From NCBI GenBank assembly GCA_036166735.1, contig JAYZHG010000122.1, positions 1 through 38,255 on the forward strand: 38,255 bases of DNA, given 5' to 3'. The position numbers were made by a program, and so were the translations under genes. Source of the stretch: JAPYTU01 sp036166735 (GTDB lineage: Bacteria > Bacteroidota > Bacteroidia > Cytophagales > MED-G16). Of the stretch, positions 1 through 7,848 are shown one piece after another. Each line of letters opens with the position of its first letter. The stretch's first letter is position 1. Under the pieces are notes generated by a model that saw nothing but the letters and a program-made list of their open reading frames with translations, was not told the DNA's origin and ran no database searches.

Positions 1-464
1 CTTTTAGATTACCAACTGAAGCAGAATGGGAATATGCTTCAAGAGGAGGTAGAGATAATGTGAAATATCCATGGGGAAATCCATATACAAGAAATTCAAG
101 AGGTTGTGTTCTTGCTAATTTTAAACCTGGAAGAGGAAACTATGTTGATGATGGATATGCTTACACTTCACCAGTAGGAGTATTTTTCCCCAATGATTTT
201 GGTTTGTATGATATGTCTGGAAACGTTGCAGAATGGTGTGAGGACGCTTATTTAGATGCTTATAATCCTACTGTGTGGGATTTAAATCCTATTTATAGAG
301 ATGATACAAATGATAAAAAAGTTGTTCGTGGCGGTTCATGGAAAGATATTGCTTTTTTTATTGAAGTTTCTACAAGAACTTTTGAATACAAAGATTCTAC
401 AAGAGCTTTTATTGGATTTAGAACCGCTTTACCTCACTTAGGAAGAAATTTAGATGGTTTTTAG
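1..464 (+). CDS. gldK: GldK, type IX secretion lipoprotein (3' part only)
   Basis: The frame is already open at the first base and ends at TAG 462-464, so only about 153 C-terminal residues are present. They read as the end of a formylglycine-generating-enzyme-like (FGE-sulfatase) domain: RLPTEAEWEYASRGG at 6-50, then GLYDMSGNVAEW, VVRGGSW and IGFRTA. In Bacteroidota this fold followed by gldL-gldM-gldN is GldK (PorK), the outer-membrane lipoprotein that forms the periplasmic ring of the type IX secretion system with GldN. The segment after RGGSW has no cysteine, whereas true FGE enzymes carry their catalytic cysteines there, so a structural role fits better than catalysis. The lipoprotein signal peptide lies outside the window. 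GldJ has the same fold, but the downstream genes favour GldK. Confidence 0.9.
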   Translation, partial: FRLPTEAEWEYASRGGRDNVKYPWGNPYTRNSRGCVLANFKPGRGNYVDDGYAYTSPVGVFFPNDFGLYDMSGNVAEWCEDAYLDAYNPTVWDLNPIYRDDTNDKKVVRGGSWKDIAFFIEVSTRTFEYKDSTRAFIGFRTALPHLGRNLDGF

Positions 465-512
465 TAAAAAAATATTAGATTTAAGTACATAAATAATTAA
501 TAATTAGATAAG

Positions 513-1262
513 ATGATAACAAAACAATCAAAAAATCCAGTTTTAAGATGGATTCAGAATGAAGATAACATGAACATGCTCTATGGTCTTGGAGCTGCTG
601 TTGTAATATTAGGTGCACTTTTTAAATTACAGGGATGGCCTGGTGCAAATGCAATGTTGATTGCAGGGCTTGGAGCAGAGGCACTAATTTTTACTGTAAG
701 TGCTTTTGATCCACCAACAATACATGAGTATGATTGGAGTAAAGTTTATCCTCAATTAGGTGTATCTGGAAAATCCGGGTCTGTAACTGCGAATATGGAT
801 ACTTTGATGAAAGAAGCAAAAATTGAACCAGAGCTTTTAAGAAGTGTTGGTGCTGGTTTAAAGAAGCTTGCAGCACAGACTAAGAACGTAAATGATCTAG
901 CTGACGCATCTGTAGCGACAAAAGATTATACTGAAAGCATAAAAGGAGCTAGTAAATCTTTAAAATCTGTAAATACTTCATATGGAACAATTTCATCTGC
1001 AGCTAAGGATATGGCTAGTTCATCCAATAATTTAAAAGAAGCTGTTGCATTGACTAATCAATACAAAAATAATTTACAGTCTGCATCAGAATCTTTGAAA
1101 GCTATTGTTTCTTCAGCAGGTGCAATTACAGATTCCGCTAAAGGAATGGCATCAACTCCCGCTCAAGCAGATAAGCTTAGTGCAGAGTTAGAAGCACTTA
1201 CAAATAATTTGAATAAACTTAATAAGATTTATGGTGGCATGTATGATGCTATGCACAAATAA
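513..1262 (+). CDS. gldL: GldL, inner-membrane motor subunit of type IX secretion
   Basis: 249 residues. Two transmembrane helices near the N-terminus (about 22-38 and 46-65) are joined by a short KLQGWPG loop, and a long Ser/Ala/Lys-rich cytoplasmic helical region follows to the C-terminus. GldL and GldM form the proton-driven motor that powers type IX secretion and gliding. In Flavobacterium GldL a glutamate in helix 2 and a lysine at the end of helix 1 are functionally important; E56 in LGAEALIF and K38 in ALFKLQGW occupy these places here. The cytoplasmic part contains two related 25-residue segments (146-170 and 191-215). The gene follows gldK by 48 bases and precedes gldM by 41, consistent with one operon. 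The leader is AT-rich with no Shine-Dalgarno sequence. Confidence 0.93.
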   Translation: MITKQSKNPVLRWIQNEDNMNMLYGLGAAVVILGALFKLQGWPGANAMLIAGLGAEALIFTVSAFDPPTIHEYDWSKVYPQLGVSGKSGSVTANMDTLMKEAKIEPELLRSVGAGLKKLAAQTKNVNDLADASVATKDYTESIKGASKSLKSVNTSYGTISSAAKDMASSSNNLKEAVALTNQYKNNLQSASESLKAIVSSAGAITDSAKGMASTPAQADKLSAELEALTNNLNKLNKIYGGMYDAMHK

Positions 1263-1303
1263 AATTTTAGTTATAAAATAAAATAAATTAAAACCAAATA
1301 GTT

Positions 1304-2908
1304 ATGGCGGGTGGTCAAATGAATCCAAGACAGAAGATGATTAATTTGATGTATCTGGTATTAATTGCTATGTTGGCTCTTAATGTCGATACTAAAGTAT
1401 TAAAGAAGTTTCTTATGATAAACCAAAGCTTTGAGTTTTCAAACGCTGAAAAAGTTATTGATAATAGTAATAAGGTTGAAGCAATAAGAGCAGCGGTTGA
1501 TGATTCTGGTAATCGACAAGAGGATATAGATGTTTTAAACTTGTCTGAGGTTATTAGAAAAAAATCTGATTCCATTATTAATTATATGCATGCGAAAAAG
1601 AACCTTATTATTAGTGAGACAGGAGGTAAAAAAGATAATGGAGATATTAAAGGATATAAGAATATTGATTTTGTGTACAGTCATTTTAAATCGGATGGAA
1701 ATGGAGAAGGGGAAGGAACAACTTTACAAATAATTCTTAATAATTTCTCAACTTTTATTCAAGATTCGGTTTTTTTAGGTGATGAAAGCTCTGGTATTCA
1801 CGACATTGCAAGAAATGCAGATCAAATTCCATTATATGCTGATGATTTACCGACCGATCCTTCGTTTTCTTCTTTAAATTTTGGTTTTGGTACTTCTACG
1901 GGTGCAGGACTCGCTACAATAAGTCAACTACAATCTGATGTAATAAACCTTGAAGTGAAAGCATTAGAAAGATTAGCTGCTGCGGTTGGAGCTGCAGATT
2001 TAAAGTTTGATGTTGTTACGTTGACAACATTACCTGAACAAAGAGTTGTTGCAGCTGGAGCCAAATATAAAGCACAACTATTTTTATCAGCAGCATCTTC
2101 AGCTATAGTTCCGATTATGACTGCAGATGGAGATACATTAGACGTTAGTAATGGAAGGGGTTATTATGAGTTTACAGCTCAAGGAGGAGGATACGATAGA
2201 GATGGATTATCTCAGAAAAGTTATATTGGTGCCATTACTGTCACTTTACCTGGTGGTAAGGATACCACATTTGTTGATACTATTGATTATTATGTTGCAA
2301 GACCTGTAATTCAAATACAATCTGCATCTGTTCAAGCATTATATTTAAATTGTGGAAATGAAATTCAAGTACAGGTACCTGCATTAGGTTCAGATTATAA
2401 TCCTACTTTTACTGTTAAAGGAGGAGATTTAGTTAGAGGATCTGGAACGGGTGAAATAACAATAATTCCAAATACTAATAAAGTAGATTTAAATGTAACT
2501 AATGCTGGAAATTTTCTTGGAACAAAGTCTTTTGGAGTAAGAAAAATTCCTGCTCCGGAAATACAAGCTAGGATAAAAGGAAAACAAATAGATTCAAAAA
2601 AAGGTATTCCAGTTAATACTGCAAGTTTTTCACTTGATGCAATTGCAGATGAAAGTTTTGCTGCATTTTTACCAAAAGATGCAAGATTTCAGGTTAGAGA
2701 AGCGGAAATTAATTTAGTTAGGGCAGGTAGAGGTGTTTCAAGAGTTAGGGCAACAAGTAAAAATATTAATTTATCAAAACTTGCTGGTAAAAGAAAGGGT
2801 GATAATATTGTTATAGAAATCAAACAAGTTGCTAGAGCTAATTTTAGGGGGGATGTTGAAAATTTTAGAAATTTTGTTCCACGCGTTATAAGTATTCCAT
2901 TAAATTAA
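1304..2908 (+). CDS. gldM: GldM, periplasm-spanning motor shaft of type IX secretion
   Basis: 534 residues, close to the family's usual length. The N-terminus MAGGQMNPRQKMINLMYL matches the family signature, and one transmembrane helix covers about residues 13-27. The remainder is periplasmic. It begins with a helical stretch and continues as Gly/Val/Thr-rich beta-domain sequence, consistent with the four stacked domains known for GldM/PorM. GldM dimers cross the periplasm and transmit energy from the GldL motor to the GldK/GldN ring at the outer membrane. Three bases separate the stop from the gldN start, so translation is probably coupled. No frameshift or missing part is visible. Confidence 0.94.
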   Translation: MAGGQMNPRQKMINLMYLVLIAMLALNVDTKVLKKFLMINQSFEFSNAEKVIDNSNKVEAIRAAVDDSGNRQEDIDVLNLSEVIRKKSDSIINYMHAKKNLIISETGGKKDNGDIKGYKNIDFVYSHFKSDGNGEGEGTTLQIILNNFSTFIQDSVFLGDESSGIHDIARNADQIPLYADDLPTDPSFSSLNFGFGTSTGAGLATISQLQSDVINLEVKALERLAAAVGAADLKFDVVTLTTLPEQRVVAAGAKYKAQLFLSAASSAIVPIMTADGDTLDVSNGRGYYEFTAQGGGYDRDGLSQKSYIGAITVTLPGGKDTTFVDTIDYYVARPVIQIQSASVQALYLNCGNEIQVQVPALGSDYNPTFTVKGGDLVRGSGTGEITIIPNTNKVDLNVTNAGNFLGTKSFGVRKIPAPEIQARIKGKQIDSKKGIPVNTASFSLDAIADESFAAFLPKDARFQVREAEINLVRAGRGVSRVRATSKNINLSKLAGKRKGDNIVIEIKQVARANFRGDVENFRNFVPRVISIPLN

Positions 2909-2911
2909 ATT

Positions 2912-3775
2912 ATGAGCAAACTAAATAAGATATTCGTACTTTTCATTTTATTATCATTAGCATCTGTAGATGAATCTTACTCTCAAGCTGAAGTTTCTGA
3001 TGGGTATAACCCACTTTCATTAAGGCAAGTACATGAATCTTATTTGCTTTGGAAAAAAACTTTATGGAGAAGGGTTGATCTTGGAGAAAAACAGAACAAA
3101 CCCTTTTTTGCTAGAAATCGAGAACTTTCTAAACTAATTATTGAAGGTGTTGAGAGGGGTGTTTTAATACCTTATTTAAATGATTCTGTCAATGATGATA
3201 ATGTTATGAGTCGTGAAGAGTTTTTACAAAGAATTACTCAAGATGAAGGTGAGGAAGAAGATGAATTTACTGATGCAGTATTTGATGACCCATTTGCTGA
3301 TTTAGATGATGACCCATTTGCAACGGAAGAAGAAGAAGCAACTGGACCACAGTTTATTCCAAAAAGAGAATTTAATATTATTGAAATAAGAGAAGATTTA
3401 TACTTTGATAGAATTCATTCTAGAATTTATTTTGATATTCAAGCTATTAGTCTTTATTTGCCAGGAGATAGTTTTTTTAATCTTGGAGGATTTGAAAAAC
3501 CAATTGCTTCATTTAGATTTATTGATTTATATAATTTATTTAAATCTATGCCAAAAGAAGCAATATGGTTTAATGAAACTAATATTGCTCAACATAAAAA
3601 TTTAGGTGATGCTTTTTTGCTGAGATTATTTAAAGGACTTATTGTAAAAATAGCAAATGCAGATGATATTAGAGTTAGTGAGCTGTATGCAAATTCTAGA
3701 AAAGATGGTATTATGGCTAGTGTTCAGGTTGAACAGGATTTAATGGAATGGGAGTCTAATCTTTGGGAATATTAA
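2912..3775 (+). CDS. gldN: GldN, periplasmic ring component of type IX secretion
   Basis: 287 residues with a Sec signal peptide (about 1-25, ending SYSQ). The mature part has the GldN/PorN pattern: NPLSLRQVHESYLLWKKTLWRRVDLGEKQN near the start is split here as VHESYLLWKKTLWRR and VDLGEKQN, followed by EREFN-type central text and an alpha/beta C-terminal half. GldN binds GldK in the outer-membrane-associated ring. Odd here is a strongly acidic linker at residues 111-142 (3242-3337) containing the near-tandem motifs DDPFA and DDPFA. The stop codon overlaps the 3' end of uvrC on the other strand by four bases (3772-3775), leaving no room for a conventional terminator between them. Identity rests on the signal peptide, the N-terminal pattern and the gldK-L-M-N order. 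Confidence 0.92.
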   Translation: MSKLNKIFVLFILLSLASVDESYSQAEVSDGYNPLSLRQVHESYLLWKKTLWRRVDLGEKQNKPFFARNRELSKLIIEGVERGVLIPYLNDSVNDDNVMSREEFLQRITQDEGEEEDEFTDAVFDDPFADLDDDPFATEEEEATGPQFIPKREFNIIEIREDLYFDRIHSRIYFDIQAISLYLPGDSFFNLGGFEKPIASFRFIDLYNLFKSMPKEAIWFNETNIAQHKNLGDAFLLRLFKGLIVKIANADDIRVSELYANSRKDGIMASVQVEQDLMEWESNLWEY

Positions 3776-5553
3776 TTTTTTTCTTTTAAATATTTTATAA
3801 TATTTTTTGCTTTTTTATTTCCAATTTCTTTTGCAAGATATTCAAATTTAATTTTTTTAATTTTTTCTATGGAGGTGTACTTTTGTAAAAGTTTAAATTT
3901 AGTTTTTTCTCCTATTCCAAAAATATTGTCTAATTCAGATTTTATAAAATTTGTGCTTCTTAAGTTTTTGTGATAAGATATTGCAAATCTATGTGCTTCA
4001 TTTCTAATTTTTTGAATGAATTTAAGATGTTCAGATTTTTTATTTAGTAAAATTGGTATAGAGTCATTTGGAAAATATATTTCTTCTAACTTTTTTGCTA
4101 TGCCTATAATATTTGTTTTGTTGTATAGGTTTAGTTTTTTTAATGCAGTAATAGCTGAGTTTAATTGTCCTTTACCACCATCTATAATAATTAAATTTGG
4201 TAATGAGGTGTTTTCTTTTAATATCCTTCTATATCTTCTATATACAATTTGTTTTATTGATTCATAGTCATTTGGTTTATTTATATTTCTAAGTTTATAT
4301 TTTCTATATGCTTTTTTATTTGGTTTGCCGTTTAGAAATGAAACCATAGAAGCAACAATATTAGAATTTTGCATGTTTGAAACATCAAAACATTCAATGA
4401 TTAATGGGATGGTTTTTAAATTTAATTTTTTTTTGATTTCTAGTAATAAATTTGTTGTTTTTGATTTTTTAATTAGATTTTTATTGATTGAATTTTTTTT
4501 ATAAAAAAGAACATTTTTTAAACTCATATCAATTAATTTTTTCTTATCTCCTGTTTTGGGATAGTATATTTTCATTCCATCATATTCTGAATAATTTAAT
4601 TTAAGATTTGTTATGATATTATTTTGATAAGTATTATGTTTTTTTTTCACATTAAAAATAATTTGTCTTAAGCTATCAGACTCATTTTCTAATTTTTTTT
4701 TCGTTTTAAATGTTTCGCTACTTAATATAATACCGTTATTTATTTTCATATAATTTATATAGTAGTTGTAGTTGTCCTTATCTATACCAAATACATCCAA
4801 ATTTTTTAATTTATGATTTATGATTATGGATTTATTATTATATGATTCTAAAGTGTTAATTTTTTCTTTTATTTTTTGTGCATTTTCAAAATTTAAATTA
4901 TGAGAATAAGATTTCATTTTTGTTTTAAGATTCTTAATAAGATTATGATTCTTTCCAAGAAGAATGGATTTTATTTCTTGAATATCTTGAAGGTAATCTT
5001 TTTCTTTTTGATGTCCAGCACATGGACCTTTACAATTTCCAATATGATACTCTAAACACACTTTAAATTTTTTCTTTTCAATATTATTTTTATTGAGAAT
5101 TAAATTACAGTTTCTAATTTTATAAAGTTTATTAATAACTGAAAGTGTTTTTTTCATTCCTTTAACATTAGTATAAGGACCGAATATTTCTTCTTTTCTT
5201 GGATTAATTTTTCTTGAACTATATACTTTTGGATAAGGCTCCTTTGAAATGACTATATAGGGAAAAGTTTTATCGTCTCTTAATAAAATATTATATTTTG
5301 GTTTAATTTCCTTGATCAAGTTGTTCTCCAATAGTAAGGCATCATGTTCGTTTTCAGAAATAGTGTAAGAAATTTGATTTATTTCATTTACCATTTTGGA
5401 AACTTTTCTATTTTTTTGACTTTTGTTAAAATAACTTCTTACTCTATCATGTAAATTTTTAGATTTTCCTACATAAATAATTTTGTTTTGCTGATTTATA
5501 AATTTATAAATACCTGGTAGCTTAGGGATGTTCTTATTAATATTTTTTTTCAT
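3772..5553 (-). CDS. uvrC: UvrC, excinuclease ABC subunit C
   Basis: 593 residues, full length for UvrC, the nuclease that makes both incisions in nucleotide excision repair. Domains in order: GIY-YIG nuclease (GIY 14-16, YVGK 27-30); a cysteine cluster C149, C166, C174 and C178 (CLEYHIGNCKGPC), the region that binds an iron-sulfur cluster in E. coli UvrC; a UvrB-binding UVR segment around 205-237; an RNase H-like 5' endonuclease domain with D390 in ECFDVSN and D458 in IIIDGGKGQL; and a helix-hairpin-helix region at about 540-593. It is very Lys/Asn/Ile-rich, which shows as long T runs on the plus strand. It lies three bases downstream of the PBP1A stop and is probably the last gene of a sprE-PBP1A-uvrC transcript. 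Confidence 0.97.
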   Translation of the reverse strand: MKKNINKNIPKLPGIYKFINQQNKIIYVGKSKNLHDRVRSYFNKSQKNRKVSKMVNEINQISYTISENEHDALLLENNLIKEIKPKYNILLRDDKTFPYIVISKEPYPKVYSSRKINPRKEEIFGPYTNVKGMKKTLSVINKLYKIRNCNLILNKNNIEKKKFKVCLEYHIGNCKGPCAGHQKEKDYLQDIQEIKSILLGKNHNLIKNLKTKMKSYSHNLNFENAQKIKEKINTLESYNNKSIIINHKLKNLDVFGIDKDNYNYYINYMKINNGIILSSETFKTKKKLENESDSLRQIIFNVKKKHNTYQNNIITNLKLNYSEYDGMKIYYPKTGDKKKLIDMSLKNVLFYKKNSINKNLIKKSKTTNLLLEIKKKLNLKTIPLIIECFDVSNMQNSNIVASMVSFLNGKPNKKAYRKYKLRNINKPNDYESIKQIVYRRYRRILKENTSLPNLIIIDGGKGQLNSAITALKKLNLYNKTNIIGIAKKLEEIYFPNDSIPILLNKKSEHLKFIQKIRNEAHRFAISYHKNLRSTNFIKSELDNIFGIGEKTKFKLLQKYTSIEKIKKIKFEYLAKEIGNKKAKNIIKYLKEKN

Positions 5554-5556
5554 TGC

Positions 5557-7848
5557 TTAGAAGATGTCTGATGCATCTATTTTATCCATGAAAATATTTA
5601 ATGAATCATCTTTCAACTCATTATTATATACAGAACAATCTATTTCTATACTTATTTTTTTTGATGGTTTATCAAATTTACCTTTATTAATATTTGTTGT
5701 AGAATCATTATAAACACTTAACATGTATTGTTGCCATATAGGCATTGCAGTTCTTGCACCTTGTCCATAAGCCCAATCTTTAAAATGAATGCTTCTGTCA
5801 TCTCCTCCTACCCACGCTCCTGATACTAGGTTATGAGTTACCCCTATAAACCATCCATCGGAAGCATTTTGTGTTGTGCCCGTTTTTGCTCCAACATCAT
5901 TGTTTATGGTTAATTCAGGATTTAATCCTCTTGCTGTTCCTCCTTCTTCTTCTTTTGATCCTTTTAACATATGTAGCATTAGAAATGCTGTTTCTTCACT
6001 TAAAGCCTCATTTTTAGTTGGAACAAATTTTTGAATTAAATTTCCATATTTATCCTCAATTCTAGAAATAAAAAATGGTTCAGTCCATATTCCTTTATTA
6101 ATAAATGTACTGTAAGAACCAACTAAATCAAATAATGAAACATCCCCTCCTGCACCTAAACAAACAGCAGGAACAGGATCTAATTTACTTTTAATGCCCA
6201 GCTTTTTAGCATAATCTACTACTGTTTTTGGCGAAATTTTTTTGGTTATGAATGCCGTAATAGAATTTACAGATTTTGCCATGGCTTTTCTTAAAGTCAT
6301 AGTTTCACCTGTCCATTTACCATTGTGATTATCGGGTCTCCAATAAGGGGGATCTTGTCCAGGTAATTCAAAAACAACAGGAGCATCAACAACTGGATAG
6401 CAAGGAGAATAACCATTATCTATCGCTGCAGCATAAACTATTGGTTTTATTGTGGATCCTGGTTGTCTTTTCCCTTGTTTAACGTGATCATATTTAAAAT
6501 ATTTATGGTTTATACCACCCACCCAAGCTTTTATATGACCTGTTTTTGGTTCTATAGAAATGAATCCTGCTTGAAGGAAATTTTTATAATATTTTAAAGA
6601 ATCTATTACACTGAAAATAGTATCAATTTCTTGATCCCAACTAAATACTTTCATTTCTTTTTTCTCATTAAGTATATCGAATACCTTTGTGGTATCTCCA
6701 TTATTATTTTTTAAAAGCTCTTTATAACGCTTAGTTCTTTTTATTGAATTTTTTAAAAAATCCTTTATTTCATATCCTTTCTCATCTATCCATGGATTTT
6801 TCCCATCCCAATGTTTATTAAATACATTTTGTAGTCTTTTCATTTGTTCTGCAACTGCATTTTCTGCATGAGATTGCATTTTACTATTAATAGTAGTGTA
6901 TATTTTTAGTCCATCTGCGAAAAGATCATAATTATTCGTTTTGGCCCAATTAATAAGATAATTTTTTACTACAGTTCGGAAATAAGTGGCTTGTCCTACA
7001 TTTTGATTTTCAACTTTATATGTTAAGTTTAAATCTAATGCACTTAATGAATCAAAATTCATTTTTGAAATTTTAGAATATTTATAAAGATTATATAGAA
7101 TTTCTGTTTTTTTATTTATAGCATTTTCTGGATTATAAAATGGATTATATTTTGTGGGCTTGTTTAATAATCCTACAATAATAGAAGCTTCATTGTAATT
7201 AATTTGTGATGGAAGTTTATTAAAATAAGTTTTTGAAGCCACCTTTATTCCATATGAATTACTACCGTATTCAGCAGTGTTTAAGTACATAGAGAGTATT
7301 TCATTTTTAGTATAAAATTCTTCTAGTTTAACTGCTACAATCCATTCTTTTATTTTTGATATAATTAACCCTACGAAAGGTATATTACCTAATTTTCCTT
7401 TCATTTCATTTCTTATTTTAAATAAATTTTTTGCTAATTGTTGTGTGATTGTACTTCCCCCACCTTCTAATCCACTACTTCCTAAAGTAATTATGTTTTT
7501 AAATACTCCATAGGTTGCTCTTATAAGACCTTTAAAATCTATTCCAGAATGGTTATAAAATCTTATATCTTCCGTTACTAATAAAGTTGTGATGAGTTCA
7601 TCTGATAATTCATGATATTTAACGGGAGATCTATTATATCTAAAATATTTTCCGAGTAAAATTGTATCATTGGAATAAAGCTCTGAAGATAATTCTGATT
7701 GTGGTTTTTCTAGATCTTGTAAACTTGGCATTCCGCCAAATAATCCAAATAGGTCAATTTTTATAGAATAAATTCCAAGCACAAAAACAATAATTGATAA
7801 TGCAGATATAATCCATAGTGTTTTTATAATTTTTTTTAGTGAATTCAT
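5557..7848 (-). CDS. Penicillin-binding protein 1A, bifunctional glycosyltransferase/transpeptidase
   Basis: 763 residues, a class A penicillin-binding protein (mrcA/ponA type) that polymerises and cross-links peptidoglycan. One N-terminal membrane anchor (about 7-30) is followed by a GT51 glycosyltransferase domain with catalytic E93 in TEDIRFYNH and the GGSTITQQ motif at 130-137. The transpeptidase domain has all three motifs: SxxK at S465-K468 (STIK), SxN at S526-N528 (SVN) and KTG at K655-G657. A variable insert lies between the two domains at about 320-425. The start codon overlaps the sprE stop in an ATGA at 7845-7848, so the two are translationally coupled. The C-terminal tail is short, with no PASTA domain. 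Confidence 0.96.
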   Translation of the reverse strand: MNSLKKIIKTLWIISALSIIVFVLGIYSIKIDLFGLFGGMPSLQDLEKPQSELSSELYSNDTILLGKYFRYNRSPVKYHELSDELITTLLVTEDIRFYNHSGIDFKGLIRATYGVFKNIITLGSSGLEGGGSTITQQLAKNLFKIRNEMKGKLGNIPFVGLIISKIKEWIVAVKLEEFYTKNEILSMYLNTAEYGSNSYGIKVASKTYFNKLPSQINYNEASIIVGLLNKPTKYNPFYNPENAINKKTEILYNLYKYSKISKMNFDSLSALDLNLTYKVENQNVGQATYFRTVVKNYLINWAKTNNYDLFADGLKIYTTINSKMQSHAENAVAEQMKRLQNVFNKHWDGKNPWIDEKGYEIKDFLKNSIKRTKRYKELLKNNNGDTTKVFDILNEKKEMKVFSWDQEIDTIFSVIDSLKYYKNFLQAGFISIEPKTGHIKAWVGGINHKYFKYDHVKQGKRQPGSTIKPIVYAAAIDNGYSPCYPVVDAPVVFELPGQDPPYWRPDNHNGKWTGETMTLRKAMAKSVNSITAFITKKISPKTVVDYAKKLGIKSKLDPVPAVCLGAGGDVSLFDLVGSYSTFINKGIWTEPFFISRIEDKYGNLIQKFVPTKNEALSEETAFLMLHMLKGSKEEEGGTARGLNPELTINNDVGAKTGTTQNASDGWFIGVTHNLVSGAWVGGDDRSIHFKDWAYGQGARTAMPIWQQYMLSVYNDSTTNINKGKFDKPSKKISIEIDCSVYNNELKDDSLNIFMDKIDASDIF

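Noticed and set aside
1315..1575. 86-codon minus-strand frame opposite gldM
   Set aside because: It mirrors the conserved gldM N-terminus, and no independent signal supports it.
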